A stretch of 64,000 nt of DNA from Burkholderia ubonensis (GTDB lineage: Bacteria > Pseudomonadota > Gammaproteobacteria > Burkholderiales > Burkholderiaceae): assembly GCF_001718695.1 (NCBI RefSeq), contig NZ_CP013420.1:2604001-2668000 (forward strand). Direction: 5' to 3'. The notes under the pieces were generated by a model. That model was not told where the DNA came from, ran no database searches, and saw only the letters and a list, made by a program, of their open reading frames with translations. Each line of letters starts with the position of its first letter. The first letter of the stretch is position 1. This document shows, one piece after another, positions 34,569 to 43,760 of the stretch. A program made the translations under genes and the position numbers.

Positions 34569-36587
34569 ATGATCGATCGACTGAAATACAGTTTCTCCGG
34601 CCTTGCCGCGTACGATGCGCGCGTCGCCGACACGCAGGCCGGCCTGTCGCGCCTGCTCGACGCCGCGCAGCTCGACGCCGTCGTGATCACGTCGCAGGAC
34701 GAATTCATTTCCGAGTACGTGCCGCGTCGCAACAACCAGCGCTACGCGCTGTCGGGCTTCGACGGCTCGGCAGGCTCCGGCATCTTCCTCGGCGCGGCGG
34801 CGGCGCAGGCGCTCGGCGTGCCGCAGTTCGTGCTGTTCGTCGACGGCCGCTATCACCTGCAGGCGGAGCAGCAGTGCAACCCGGCGCGCGTGCACGTCGA
34901 GAAGCTCGGGCTGAACGTGTCGATTTGGGCGGCGATGGCCGACTGGCTCGTCGCCCATGCGGGCCGGCTCAAGCGGGTCGGCTACGACGGGCTGCGGATC
35001 AGCGTCGCGCAGCGCGACCGGCTGCTCGACCGCACGCAGGCGGCGCGGTTCGACTGGACGAGCCTCGTCGGCCGCGAAATCGACCGGGCGATCGCGCTGC
35101 CGGGCTGGGTGGTCGAGCGGCCGATCTTCGAGCTGCCGGAATCGATGACCGGCGTGAGCGTCGCGCAGAACCTCGACGCGCTGAACGGCCGGCTCGCCGC
35201 GCACACCGCCACGGCGAGCGACACGGCGACCGCCACGGCGACCGCCACGACGAGCGACACGACGACCGACACGACGACCGACACGACGACCGACACGACG
35301 ACCGACACGACGACCGACACGACGAGCGACACGACGAGCGACACGACGAGCGACACGACGACCGACACGACGACCGACACGACGCCCCCCACGACCGCCT
35401 TCGTCACCTGCGCGTCCGACGACCTCGGCTATCTGCTGAACAGCCGCGGCTATCACATCCCGAATGCGTCGTCGCACCTGGGCTTCCTGTTCGTGATCGG
35501 CGCGCAGGTCGTGCTGTTCCTGCCGGAAGGCTGCGACCGTTGCCCGGTCGACCTCGAATCGTATCCGGTGCTGCAGGTGATCCGGCGCGACTTCGACGAG
35601 CTCGAGCGCTTCCTCGCGCAGTTCGTGGCCGAGCACGTGTGCTACGGCTTCGAGTCGGTCAACTGCGCGCTCGTCGACACGGTGCGCCGCGTGTGGCCGC
35701 AGGCCGGGCATGCCGATTTCAGCCCGGTCGAGGCGATGCGGGCCGCGAAGACGCCGGAAGTGCTCGACCAGTTCCGCGACGCGTTCGCGCGCAGCTCCGC
35801 GGCGATCGCCGACGCGATGCGCTGGGCGAAGACGGGCGAGCCGGGGCAGCGGCATTCCGAATACGACCTGGCCCGCGTGATCAATGACGCATACGGCGCG
35901 CGCTCGGCGGTGGCGCTGACGTTCACGACGATCGCGGCGAACGGCGCGAACAGCGCGTCCGCGCACTACACGGCGGCGAGCCCGGAGGTCGAGCTGACGG
36001 AGGGCGAGCTGGTGCTGCTCGACAGCGGCGCGTACTACGAGGGCGGCTTCGCGACGGACTGCACGCGCGTCGTGCTGCGCCGGACCCGCCCGGACACGGT
36101 CGCGCAGCCGTGGCAGCGGGAGATCTACACGGTCGCGCTGAAGGCGTGCATCAAGGGGCTCGTCACGCCGTTCCCGAAGGACGCGACGGGCGGCGACGTC
36201 GATGCGGCCGTGCGGCAGGTGTGCCGCGATCACGGCCATGATTTCGGCCACGGCACCGGGCACGGCGTCGGGATCCACGTGCACGAAGGCGGGGTGCGGT
36301 TCGCGCCGGGGTCGAAGTACGGCCTGGTGCCGAATGCGGTGATCTCGGTCGAGCCGGGCATCTACGTGCCGGGCAAGGGCGGGGTGCGGATCGAGAACAT
36401 CGTGATCATCCATGCGGACGACGCCGAAGCGGGCACCGTCGCGTTCGAAAACCTCGTCACCGTGGGCTACGACTGGGACCTGATCGACGTCGCGCTGCTC
36501 GACGACGACGAGCGCGCGTATCTGCGCGACTACGAACGGCTTTGCGCGCAACGCGGCACGCAGGTCACCGCGTGTCCGTTGCTGTAA
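34569..36587 (+). CDS. M24-family aminopeptidase P with an internal Thr/Asp repeat insert
   Basis: Aminopeptidase P removes an N-terminal residue preceding proline, using two metal ions. The 672-residue protein has two creatinase-type N-terminal domains. Metal ligands lie in the catalytic domain: Asp in LLDSGAYY (about 485), Asp in FATDCTRVV (about 496), His in HGTGHGVGIHVHEGG (about 564), Glu in SVEPGIYVPGKGG (about 595) and Glu in VRIENIVI (about 609). Residues 213-276 are a tetrapeptide repeat (DTTT/DTTS) from a 12-bp minisatellite, joining the first and second creatinase domains. A promoter with operator precedes it. Confidence 0.92.
   Translation: MIDRLKYSFSGLAAYDARVADTQAGLSRLLDAAQLDAVVITSQDEFISEYVPRRNNQRYALSGFDGSAGSGIFLGAAAAQALGVPQFVLFVDGRYHLQAEQQCNPARVHVEKLGLNVSIWAAMADWLVAHAGRLKRVGYDGLRISVAQRDRLLDRTQAARFDWTSLVGREIDRAIALPGWVVERPIFELPESMTGVSVAQNLDALNGRLAAHTATASDTATATATATTSDTTTDTTTDTTTDTTTDTTTDTTSDTTSDTTSDTTTDTTTDTTPPTTAFVTCASDDLGYLLNSRGYHIPNASSHLGFLFVIGAQVVLFLPEGCDRCPVDLESYPVLQVIRRDFDELERFLAQFVAEHVCYGFESVNCALVDTVRRVWPQAGHADFSPVEAMRAAKTPEVLDQFRDAFARSSAAIADAMRWAKTGEPGQRHSEYDLARVINDAYGARSAVALTFTTIAANGANSASAHYTAASPEVELTEGELVLLDSGAYYEGGFATDCTRVVLRRTRPDTVAQPWQREIYTVALKACIKGLVTPFPKDATGGDVDAAVRQVCRDHGHDFGHGTGHGVGIHVHEGGVRFAPGSKYGLVPNAVISVEPGIYVPGKGGVRIENIVIIHADDAEAGTVAFENLVTVGYDWDLIDVALLDDDERAYLRDYERLCAQRGTQVTACPLL
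35205..35396 (+). repeat. In-frame 12-bp minisatellite (about 15 units) in the M24 peptidase gene
   Basis: Units of the form A(C/G)CGACACGACG repeat head to tail. Early copies vary (ACCGCCACGGCG); there is then a run of five identical copies at 35265-35324, three AGC-type copies at 35325-35360, two more ACC-type copies, and a decayed end. Twelve bp keeps the reading frame, coding Asp-Thr-Thr-Thr/Ser. The homogeneity of the central copies implies recent slippage or recombination. Confidence 0.95.
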
Positions 36588-36654
36588 AGGAAGGGGAGTG
36601 CGGCGCGGCCGCGCATGGTGCGACGGGGCGCCGGCGCTGCGGCGCGCGCGGCGC

Positions 36655-37095
36655 TCAGCGCACCAGCGCCGACACGCGGCCGTCGGGGCCGTAGAAGCCG
36701 ACCCGCGCGGGCGCGTCGCGCAGCACCGCGAGCGCGCGTTCGTTGTAGTCCATCCGGATGCGGATCAGCATGCCGTTGTTCGCGTTCGCGCGGCGCGCGC
36801 GATCGGCGGCCTGCTGCAGCAATTGCCAGCTGCCGGACAGGCGCGCGTCGCGCTCGGCGGCCTGGTCCATCCCTTTCTTGCCGACGGGAAAGCCGAGTGC
36901 GGACAGCTGCGTGTCGCGGGTGCGCTCGAGCTGTGCGAGCCGGTCGATCAGCACGGTTTTCTTCTCGATGATGTCGGGCAGCGCCTCGAGCGGCTCGGGC
37001 GTCGTCAGCGCCTTTTCCTCATAGGCGAGCAGCGACGCGAACGCTTCGACCGTCGCGTGTTCGTCGTTGACCGTGGCCAGCAGCTCGTCTCTCAT
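36655..37095 (-). CDS. flgN: Flagellar hook-filament chaperone FlgN
   Basis: FlgN is the cytoplasmic export chaperone of FlgK and FlgL. The 146-residue helical protein has the FlgN-like segment FASLLAYEEKALTTPEPLEALP and a C-terminal IRIRMDYNERALAVLRD. It lies directly downstream of flgM, the usual order, and its clients flgK and flgL are in the same cluster at 47.8-51.0 kb. No motif marks a catalytic role. Confidence 0.88.
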   Translation of the reverse strand: MRDELLATVNDEHATVEAFASLLAYEEKALTTPEPLEALPDIIEKKTVLIDRLAQLERTRDTQLSALGFPVGKKGMDQAAERDARLSGSWQLLQQAADRARRANANNGMLIRIRMDYNERALAVLRDAPARVGFYGPDGRVSALVR

Positions 37096-37180
37096 CGCGT
37101 CATGCTCGTCGCGCCGGCACGCGTTCCCGCATGCCGGCCATCCAGGGGACCGGTCAGGGCGTGACGGGCCCCGGGCCGGC

Positions 37181-37513
37181 TCAGTTGCTCTGCGAGCGCT
37201 GCCGTTGCAGCAGTTCGCGGGCGGTATTCAGTACGCCGTCGGCAATCTTGCTCGCGTCGATCGTCAGCGTGCCGTTGCTCAGCGCGTCCTTGATCGACTG
37301 GACGAGGCCCGTGTCGATGTCCGCGTTGCCGGACGCCGACAGCGTGCGCAGCTGACCGGACAGGCCCGACAGGTTCACGCTCGTGTCGCCGCCGGTCGAT
37401 CCAGCGTCGCCGGCCTGCGCGGACGACGACGAAGCCGCGCCGGATTGCGCGCGGGTCGCGCCGTTGCCGGTGGGCGCGAGTGGGCTCGGGTTCGGAGTGG
37501 AATCGATTTTCAC
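37181..37513 (-). CDS. flgM: Anti-sigma-28 factor FlgM
   Basis: FlgM holds FliA (sigma-28) inactive until the finished hook exports it. The 110-residue protein has a disordered Ser/Ala/Gly-rich N-terminal half and the conserved FliA-binding C-terminal helices (IDTGLVQSIKDALSNGTLTI, then DASKIADGVLNTAREL). The start is GTG at 37511-37513 (MKIDSTPNPSPL). Its own sigma-28 promoter is 29 bp upstream, giving feedback control. Confidence 0.94.
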   Translation of the reverse strand: MKIDSTPNPSPLAPTGNGATRAQSGAASSSSAQAGDAGSTGGDTSVNLSGLSGQLRTLSASGNADIDTGLVQSIKDALSNGTLTIDASKIADGVLNTARELLQRQRSQSN

Positions 37514-37541
37514 GATGGCATTCCTGTGCGGTTTGACCCAG

Positions 37542-37568
37542 ATAACGGCCGGTCCGGCCCGAACTTTA
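37542..37568 (-). promoter_or_regulatory. Sigma-28 (FliA) promoter of flgMN
   Basis: On the minus strand TAAAGTTC (37568-37561), an 11-bp spacer and GCCGTTAT (37549-37542) match the FliA consensus with exact spacing. It lies just before flgM, so the anti-sigma factor is made under the control of the factor it inhibits. Confidence 0.85.
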
Positions 37569-37631
37569 GCATCGCGGGTGCGAAATTCTCCGAATAAACA
37601 ATTCTTTGCAATGTTGCGGTGGGTCCGGTCC

Positions 37632-38915
37632 CTATAGCGGAATCTCCACCGTGCCGGCGTCCTTGACGATCGCCGTGACGATCTGCCCGGCCGCCATCCG
37701 CACCCGTACCGACTGGCCGGGCGCCGCGTTGGCGAGCGCGCTGCCTTCGGCGGAAATCGTGAAACCCGGCCCGGCCGCGACGACCCGCACGGTCTGGCCG
37801 GCCGACACTGACGCCGCGCTCTTCAGCATGTCCTGCCGCAACGGCAGCCCCGCGGCGACGCGCGCGAGCGCGGTCGAGCCGACCGCCTGCGCCGGATCGG
37901 TGATGACCGCGAGCGGCAGCAGGGTCAGGTCGCCGTCGCGCGCGACGAGGTCGGCCGCGGTGAGCACCTCGCCCGGCGCGATCTGCCGCGCGGCCGTGTA
38001 ATAGGTGGCCTGCACGGTGACCTTCGCCTGCAGGTAGACGGTCCACGGCCGCTCGCCCGCGCAGCGCACGCCGACCGTCGTGCGGCCCCACAGGCGCGCG
38101 CCGGTCGGCAGGAACGGCTCGAGCGTCGTGCACGCGGCGAGCCCGCGCGGAAAGGAGGGCGCGACGCTCGCCGCCGGCTTGCCGGGCAGGCCGGCGATCT
38201 GCTGCTGGAGGAAGGCGAGCGCCGTGCGCCGGATCGTGTCGGGGTCCTGCTGGCCGGGCGGGGTCGCAGGCTGCGCCGCGGCGGCCGGCTGGGGCGCGGG
38301 CGCGGCGTACGCGGTGCGCACGGCGGCCGCGCGCGCGGCGAAGGCCGGCCGCGGCGCGTTCGACGCCGGTTCGGGCGCGCCGGCGACGACGGTCGCGACG
38401 GCGCCCGGATCGGCAGCGCGCGGTGCCGCGTAGCGGGGAGCGGCGTAACTGGAGGCGGTAGCGGCAGTAGCGGCGTGCGCGGCATAGGCGCTGCTGACGG
38501 AATTGGCGCGCGCGTCCGCGTAGGCGGCGCGCGGGGCGGCGCTCGGCACCGCAGCCGGCGCCGGGACGTCGACCACGACCATCGTGCCGGCCGGCTGCGC
38601 GGCAGGTGCAACCGTGCCCGCGCCGACCATGCCGGCACCGGCATTCCCGACCGGCGCCGCGCCGCCGCTGCCCGCGACCGTCGCAACGCCTGCGCCGCCT
38701 GCGCCGCCGCGGCCCGGTTGTCCCACACCCGCCACGCCCGCCGCGCTCGCATGGGCGAGCGCGGTCTCGGCCGACTCGCCGCGGCCGGGGATCACGATCA
38801 TCCCGTCGTCCGCGTGCGCGCCCGGCGCCGCGAGCCACAACGCCGCGGCGAGCGCGAACGCACGCCGCACGCGCTTGCCGCGTGCGCCGTCGTTGCGAAG
38901 TGCGCTGCCGGTCAT
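37632..38915 (-). CDS. flgA: Flagellar P-ring assembly chaperone FlgA, with long N-terminal extension
   Basis: FlgA is a periplasmic chaperone for P-ring formation. A signal peptide (about 1-35, ending GAHA) is present. The C-terminal SAF/FlgA module begins near residue 250 and includes TTVGVRCAGERPWTVYLQAKV and ends SVRVRMAAGQIVTAIVKDAG. The 427 residues are about twice the usual enteric size (about 220). The extra part (about 40-240) is Ala/Pro-rich low-complexity sequence. It is divergent from flgB. Confidence 0.92.
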   Translation of the reverse strand: MTGSALRNDGARGKRVRRAFALAAALWLAAPGAHADDGMIVIPGRGESAETALAHASAAGVAGVGQPGRGGAGGAGVATVAGSGGAAPVGNAGAGMVGAGTVAPAAQPAGTMVVVDVPAPAAVPSAAPRAAYADARANSVSSAYAAHAATAATASSYAAPRYAAPRAADPGAVATVVAGAPEPASNAPRPAFAARAAAVRTAYAAPAPQPAAAAQPATPPGQQDPDTIRRTALAFLQQQIAGLPGKPAASVAPSFPRGLAACTTLEPFLPTGARLWGRTTVGVRCAGERPWTVYLQAKVTVQATYYTAARQIAPGEVLTAADLVARDGDLTLLPLAVITDPAQAVGSTALARVAAGLPLRQDMLKSAASVSAGQTVRVVAAGPGFTISAEGSALANAAPGQSVRVRMAAGQIVTAIVKDAGTVEIPL

Positions 38916-39119
38916 CGTCGTGTCCTCGATCCGTTGATCCGATTGGCATTCTAGGGAGCGGGGCCGCCGCGCAAACGATGAATAGAGGGGGGCTTTGCCG
39001 CGTTATTCGCCCGATTGCCGGTTGCGGGCGCCGCCTACCATGCGTGTCATGGAAAAAAGCCTCTTTGGCCGCCGTGCGGCGAAAGAGCGGTGCAGCGCTT
39101 CAAACGGAGAGACGCACAC
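38916..39119. promoter_or_regulatory. Divergent flgA / flgB control region
   Basis: This 204-bp gap must carry the promoters of flgA (minus) and the flgB-J operon (plus). I find no sigma-28 motif, consistent with earlier expression of rod and hook genes. An ACGGAGAGACGCAC stretch precedes the flgB ATG as its ribosome site. Confidence 0.4.
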
Positions 39120-39608
39120 ATGCTGGACAGACTCGATGCCGAATTCGCATTCGGCCGCCAGGCGCTCGACGTGCGCGCCTATCGGCAGGAACTGCTGTCG
39201 TCGAACATCGCGAACGCGGACACGCCGGGCTACCAGGCGCGCGACGTCGATTTCTCGTCGACGCTCGCCCGCTCGCTGAAACAGGTGAACGGCGGCGTCG
39301 CGCCGAGCAACGCCGCGCAGCTGCCGCTCGCGCAGCCGGCCGGCGTGACGAGCGGGATGACGATGGCGTCGACGGCGCCCGGCCACATGGCCGGCAACGC
39401 GAAGCTGATCCCGACCGGCGGGCCGGCCGACGACTACGGCCGCCCGCAATACCGCCAGCCGACGCAGCCGGCGCTCGACGGCAACACGGTCGAGCTCGAC
39501 GTCGAGCGCGTGCAGTTCGCGAACAACGCGCTGCACTACGAAAGCGGGATGACCGTGATGACCCAGCAGATCAAGGCGATGATCGCCGCGATCACGTCGA
39601 ACTCGTGA
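39120..39608 (+). CDS. flgB: Flagellar proximal rod protein FlgB
   Basis: FlgB forms part of the rod that crosses the periplasm. The 162-residue protein has the rod/hook N-terminal motif RQELLSSNIANADTPGYQAR (about 20-40) and the C-terminal helix NALHYESGMTVMTQQIKAM. ATG 39120 is chosen since the conserved protein starts there; upstream in-frame sequence is not conserved. First gene of flgBCDEFGHIJ. Confidence 0.95.
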   Translation: MLDRLDAEFAFGRQALDVRAYRQELLSSNIANADTPGYQARDVDFSSTLARSLKQVNGGVAPSNAAQLPLAQPAGVTSGMTMASTAPGHMAGNAKLIPTGGPADDYGRPQYRQPTQPALDGNTVELDVERVQFANNALHYESGMTVMTQQIKAMIAAITSNS

Positions 39609-39639
39609 CCGCAATCCGCATCGAGCATAAGGAGCCTCC

Positions 39640-40065
39640 ATGCCCTCGTTGATGAACATCTTCGGCGTTGCCGGCTCGGCGCTGTCCGCGCAGTCGCAGC
39701 GCCTGAACGTCACCGCGTCGAACATCGCGAACGCCGACAGCGCGACCGGCCCCGACGGCAAGCCGTACAAGGCGAAGCAGGTCGTGTTCGCGGCCGATCC
39801 GCAGGGCCGCGCGCGCACCGCGTCCGGCCAGGGCGTCGGCGGCGTGCGCGTGGCGAAGGTGATCGACGATCCGTCGCCGATGAAGTCGACCTACGACCCG
39901 GCGAACCCGGCCGCCGACGCGAACGGCTACGTTCAGATGCCGAACGTCGATCCGGTGCAGGAAATGGTGAACATGATCTCGGCGTCGCGCTCGTACCAGG
40001 CCAACGTCGAGACGCTGAACACCGCGAAGCAACTGATGCTGAAGACGCTGACGATCGGCACGTAA
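39640..40065 (+). CDS. flgC: Flagellar rod protein FlgC
   Basis: Proximal rod subunit of 141 residues. The N-terminus shows [20 protein letters not shown], the rod-family signature. The C-terminus ends [21 protein letters not shown], the helix that packs with the N-terminal helix. It begins 31 bp after flgB, behind an AAGGAG site. Confidence 0.96.
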   Translation: MPSLMNIFGVAGSALSAQSQRLNVTASNIANADSATGPDGKPYKAKQVVFAADPQGRARTASGQGVGGVRVAKVIDDPSPMKSTYDPANPAADANGYVQMPNVDPVQEMVNMISASRSYQANVETLNTAKQLMLKTLTIGT

Positions 40066-40121
40066 GCCGCGCGCCGCGCCAGATTCGACAGTTCCGACAG
40101 TTCCGACCCAAGGCCACCAGG

Positions 40122-40874
40122 ATGACATCCTCCAACACGACGATCGGCGGCAACGGCACGAGCACGTCGACGCTGCCGACCGACACGATGAACACGAACA
40201 AGGTGTCGACCACCGGCACCTTGTCGACCACGTCGGCGAGCGACCTGCAGTCGACGTTCCTGAAGCTGCTCGTCACGCAGTTGAAGAACCAGGACCCGAC
40301 CAGCCCGGTCGACAGCTCGCAGATGACCTCGCAGCTCGCGCAGATCAACACGGTGAGCGGCATCGCGCAGCTCAACTCGTCGCTGACGTCGCTGTCGACG
40401 CAGCTCACGGCCGGCCAGCAGACCCAGGCCGCGATGCTGATCGGCACCAATGTGCTCGCGCCGGGCAACGGCGTCGCGGTGAAGGGCGGCGCGGCGTCGC
40501 CGTTCGGCGTGCAGCTGTCGAACGACGTGTCGAACCTGACCATCACGGTGAAGAACGACGCGGGCGTCGTCGTCAACTCGATCAACGCGGGCAGGCAGTC
40601 GGCCGGCACCGTGCCGTTCAACTGGAAGCCGACCGACGCGGCGGGCAACACGCTGCCGGACGGCAAGTACACGGTCACCGCGCAGTACGTCGGCAGCGAC
40701 GGCAAGACGTATACGGCGACCTCGCTGACGGCCGCGCAGGTCCAGAGCGTGATCAAGCAGGCGGACGGCACGGCGGGGCTCGTGCTGTCGAACGGCACGA
40801 CGGTGGGGCTCACCCAGGTCGCGTCGATTTTCCCGAACGCGTCGTCGTCGACCGGCGGCACCACCACCAACTGA
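40122..40874 (+). CDS. flgD: Flagellar hook-capping protein FlgD
   Basis: FlgD caps the growing hook and lets FlgE subunits assemble. The 250-residue protein has a Thr/Ser-rich leader, then the FlgD signature FLKLLVTQLKNQDPTSPVDS followed by QMTSQLAQINTVSGI. The C-terminal FlgD Ig-like/tudor part contains FNWKPTDAAGNTLPDGKYTV. Located between flgC and flgE as usual. Confidence 0.96.
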   Translation: MTSSNTTIGGNGTSTSTLPTDTMNTNKVSTTGTLSTTSASDLQSTFLKLLVTQLKNQDPTSPVDSSQMTSQLAQINTVSGIAQLNSSLTSLSTQLTAGQQTQAAMLIGTNVLAPGNGVAVKGGAASPFGVQLSNDVSNLTITVKNDAGVVVNSINAGRQSAGTVPFNWKPTDAAGNTLPDGKYTVTAQYVGSDGKTYTATSLTAAQVQSVIKQADGTAGLVLSNGTTVGLTQVASIFPNASSSTGGTTTN

Positions 40875-40901
40875 TTCAGCTTCCACGAAACGGAGACCGA
40901 A

Positions 40902-42140
40902 ATGGGTTATCAACAGGGTCTGAGCGGCCTCTCGGGTGCGTCGAACGCGCTCGACGTGATCGGCAACAACATCGCGAACGCGAACACGGTCGGCTTCAAG
41001 TCGAGCACCGCGCAGTTCGCGGACATGTACGCGAACTCGGTCGCGACGTCGGTCAACACCCAGATCGGCATCGGCACGCGGATCTCGTCGGTGCAGCAGA
41101 GCTTCGGCCAGGGCACGATCAACACGACGAACAACGCGCTCGACGTCGCGATCAACGGCAACGGCTTCTTCCAGATGTCGAACAACGGCGTGGTCACGTA
41201 TTCGCGCGACGGCACGTTCCAGCGTGACAAGAACGGCTTCATCGTCGATTCGCAGGGCCGCAACCTGATGGGCTACAACGCGACCGCGGGCGGCGTGATC
41301 AACACCGCGGCGACCGTGCCGCTGCAGGCGCCGACCGCCAACCTCGCGCCGACCGCGACGACCAGGATCACCGGCCAGTTCAACCTGAACTCGCAGGACG
41401 CGGTGCCGGCCACGACGCCGTTCTCCGCGACCGACAACACGTCGTACAACTACTCGACGTCGATCCAGGTGTACGACACGCTCGGCGGCGCGCAGCAGGT
41501 CGACATGTATTTCGTGAAGAGCGCGACGGCCGGCCAGTGGGAAGTCTACTCGGGCGTCAAGGGACAGACGCCGACCGACCTCGGCTCGGTGAAGTTCAAC
41601 ACGTCGGGCCAGATCGCGAGCACGACGCCCCTGGCGCCCGTCACCGGCTCGACCGGCAAGTTCCAGTTCACGATCCCGGCCACCGGCGGCTCCTTCACGC
41701 CGCAGCCGCTGACGCTCGACCTGACCGGCACGACCCAGTACGGCGGCAAGGACGGCGTGAACAACCTCGCGCAGGACGGCTACGCGAGCGGCACGCTGAC
41801 GACCTTCTCGATCGGCGCGGACGGCAAGCTGACCGGCAACTACTCGAACGGCCAGACGGCGGTGCTCGGCCAGATCGCGCTCGCGAACTTCAACAACCCG
41901 AACGGCCTCATGAACCTCGGCGGCAACCAGTACGCCGAGACCTCCGCGTCGGGCGTGCCGCAGATCTCCGCGCCGGGCAGCACGAACCACGGCGTGCTGC
42001 AGGGCAGCGCGCTGGAAAACTCGAACGTCGACCTGACGGCCCAGCTCGTCAACCTGATCACCGCGCAGCGCAACTACCAGGCGAACGCGCAGACGATCAA
42101 GACGCAGCAGGCCGTCGACCAGGCGGTCATCAACCTCTGA
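40902..42140 (+). CDS. flgE: Flagellar hook protein FlgE
   Basis: FlgE is the hook subunit. The 412-residue protein opens with GYQQGLSGLSGASNALDVIG and NNIANANTVGFKSS, and ends with the C-terminal helix NLITAQRNYQANAQTIKTQQ. Domains D1 and D2 lie between, including the flagellar-basal-body patch AINGNGFFQMSNNG. Hook length is set by FliK at 2.1-3.5 kb. Confidence 0.97.
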   Translation: MGYQQGLSGLSGASNALDVIGNNIANANTVGFKSSTAQFADMYANSVATSVNTQIGIGTRISSVQQSFGQGTINTTNNALDVAINGNGFFQMSNNGVVTYSRDGTFQRDKNGFIVDSQGRNLMGYNATAGGVINTAATVPLQAPTANLAPTATTRITGQFNLNSQDAVPATTPFSATDNTSYNYSTSIQVYDTLGGAQQVDMYFVKSATAGQWEVYSGVKGQTPTDLGSVKFNTSGQIASTTPLAPVTGSTGKFQFTIPATGGSFTPQPLTLDLTGTTQYGGKDGVNNLAQDGYASGTLTTFSIGADGKLTGNYSNGQTAVLGQIALANFNNPNGLMNLGGNQYAETSASGVPQISAPGSTNHGVLQGSALENSNVDLTAQLVNLITAQRNYQANAQTIKTQQAVDQAVINL

Positions 42141-42160
42141 CGCGCGGATAACCGGCAGCC

Positions 42161-42919
42161 ATGGACCGACTGATATACACGGCGATGACGGGCGCGTCGC
42201 AGGCGCTCGACCAGCAGGCGATCGTCGCGAACAATCTGGCGAACGCGTCGACGACCGGCTTTCGCGCGCAGCTCGCGACCTTTCGTGCGGTGCCGATGAA
42301 TTTCGGCGACGGCAGCACCATCGACCCGACGACGACGCGCACCTACGTGCTGTCGTCGACGCCCGGCTCGGACTTCGCGCCGGGGCCGATCTCGCGCACC
42401 GGCAATCCGCTCGACGTCGCGGTGCAGGGCGCCGGCTGGCTGTCCGTGCAGCTGGCCGACGGCAGCGAGGCGTACACGCGCGACGGCAACCTGCACGTCA
42501 ACCAGGACGGTCAGCTCGTCAACGCGAGCAACCTGCCGGTGGTCGGCAACGGCGGCCCGATCTCGGTGCCGCCGAATGCCGAGGTGACGATCGGCAAGGA
42601 CGGCACGGTGTCCGCGCTGATGCCGGGCGACCCGCCGACCGCGGTCGCGATGATCGACCGGATGAAGCTCGTCAATCCCGATCCGGCGACGATCACGCGC
42701 GGCAACGACGGCCTGTTCCGCACCACCGACGGCAACCCGGCGGACGCCGACCCGAACGTCGTCGTCGTGCCGAATTCGCTCGAAGGCAGCAACGTCAACC
42801 CGGTGAACGCGATGGTCGCGATGATCGACAACGCGCGTGCGTTCCAGCTGCAGTCGAAGATGATCCAGACCGCCGACCAGAACGAGCAGTCGGCGAACCA
42901 GCTGCTCAATTTCAGCTGA
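42161..42919 (+). CDS. flgF: Flagellar rod protein FlgF
   Basis: Proximal rod protein of 252 residues. It begins [20 protein letters not shown], followed by [17 protein letters not shown], and ends with [20 protein letters not shown]. It is distinguished from FlgG by its starting sequence and by gene order. Confidence 0.96.
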   Translation: MDRLIYTAMTGASQALDQQAIVANNLANASTTGFRAQLATFRAVPMNFGDGSTIDPTTTRTYVLSSTPGSDFAPGPISRTGNPLDVAVQGAGWLSVQLADGSEAYTRDGNLHVNQDGQLVNASNLPVVGNGGPISVPPNAEVTIGKDGTVSALMPGDPPTAVAMIDRMKLVNPDPATITRGNDGLFRTTDGNPADADPNVVVVPNSLEGSNVNPVNAMVAMIDNARAFQLQSKMIQTADQNEQSANQLLNFS

Positions 42920-42947
42920 CGCCAGCCAACGAAGGAGTCAATTCAAA

Positions 42948-43736
42948 GTGAACCGTTCGCTCTACATCGCCGCTACCGGCATGAACGCGCAGCAAGCGCA
43001 GATGGACGTGATCTCGAACAACCTCGCGAACGTCAGCACCAACGGCTACAAGGGCTCGCGCGCGGTGTTCGAGGACCTGCTGTACCAGACGATCCGCCAG
43101 CCCGGCGCGAACTCGACGCAGCAGACCGAGCTGCCGTCGGGCCTGCAGCTCGGCACCGGCGTGCAGCAGGTCGCGACCGAGCGCCTGTACACGCAGGGCA
43201 GCCTGCAGCAGACCGGCAACTCGAAGGACCTCGCGATCGATGGCGCGGGCTTCTTCCAGGTGCTGATGCCGGACGGCACGAACGCGTACACGCGCGACGG
43301 CTCGTTCCAGACCAACGCGCAGGGCCAGCTCGTCACGTCGAGCGGCTACCAGGTCCTGCCGGCGATCACCGTGCCGCAGAACGCGACGGCGCTGACGATC
43401 GGCAAGGACGGCGTGGTGTCGGTCAAGCAGGCGGGCTCGAACAACGCGGTGCAGATCGGCTCGATCCAGATCGCGACCTTCATCAACCCGGCCGGCCTCG
43501 AGGCGAAGGGCGAGAACCTGTTCGCCGAGACCACGTCGTCGGGCGCGCCGAACGTGTCGCAGCCGGGCCTGAACGGCGCGGGCTCGCTCAACCAGGGCTA
43601 TGTCGAAGCGTCGAACGTGAACGTCGTGCAGGAGCTCGTCAACATGATCCAGACGCAGCGCGCGTACGAGATCAACAGCAAGGCCGTGACGACCTCCGAC
43701 CAGATGCTGCAGAACGTCACGCAGATGAAGAGCTAA
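42948..43736 (+). CDS. flgG: Flagellar distal rod protein FlgG
   Basis: Distal rod protein of 262 residues, the most conserved rod subunit. It has [20 protein letters not shown] then [20 protein letters not shown], and the C-terminal [20 protein letters not shown]. The start is GTG at 42948 after GAAGGAG; no ATG start fits the family alignment. Confidence 0.97.
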   Translation: MNRSLYIAATGMNAQQAQMDVISNNLANVSTNGYKGSRAVFEDLLYQTIRQPGANSTQQTELPSGLQLGTGVQQVATERLYTQGSLQQTGNSKDLAIDGAGFFQVLMPDGTNAYTRDGSFQTNAQGQLVTSSGYQVLPAITVPQNATALTIGKDGVVSVKQAGSNNAVQIGSIQIATFINPAGLEAKGENLFAETTSSGAPNVSQPGLNGAGSLNQGYVEASNVNVVQELVNMIQTQRAYEINSKAVTTSDQMLQNVTQMKS

Positions 43737-43760
43737 CCGGAATCACTCGTCGCCGCAGCA

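Noticed and set aside
35205..35396. CRISPR array or phase-variation tract
   Set aside because: Contiguous 12-bp units without spacers; length changes keep the frame, so on/off switching is not expected.
34470..36551. 693-codon minus-strand frame with Arg/Gly/Val repeats
   Set aside because: Its repeat is the complement of the 12-bp minisatellite in the M24 peptidase gene, and the rest is shadow sequence.
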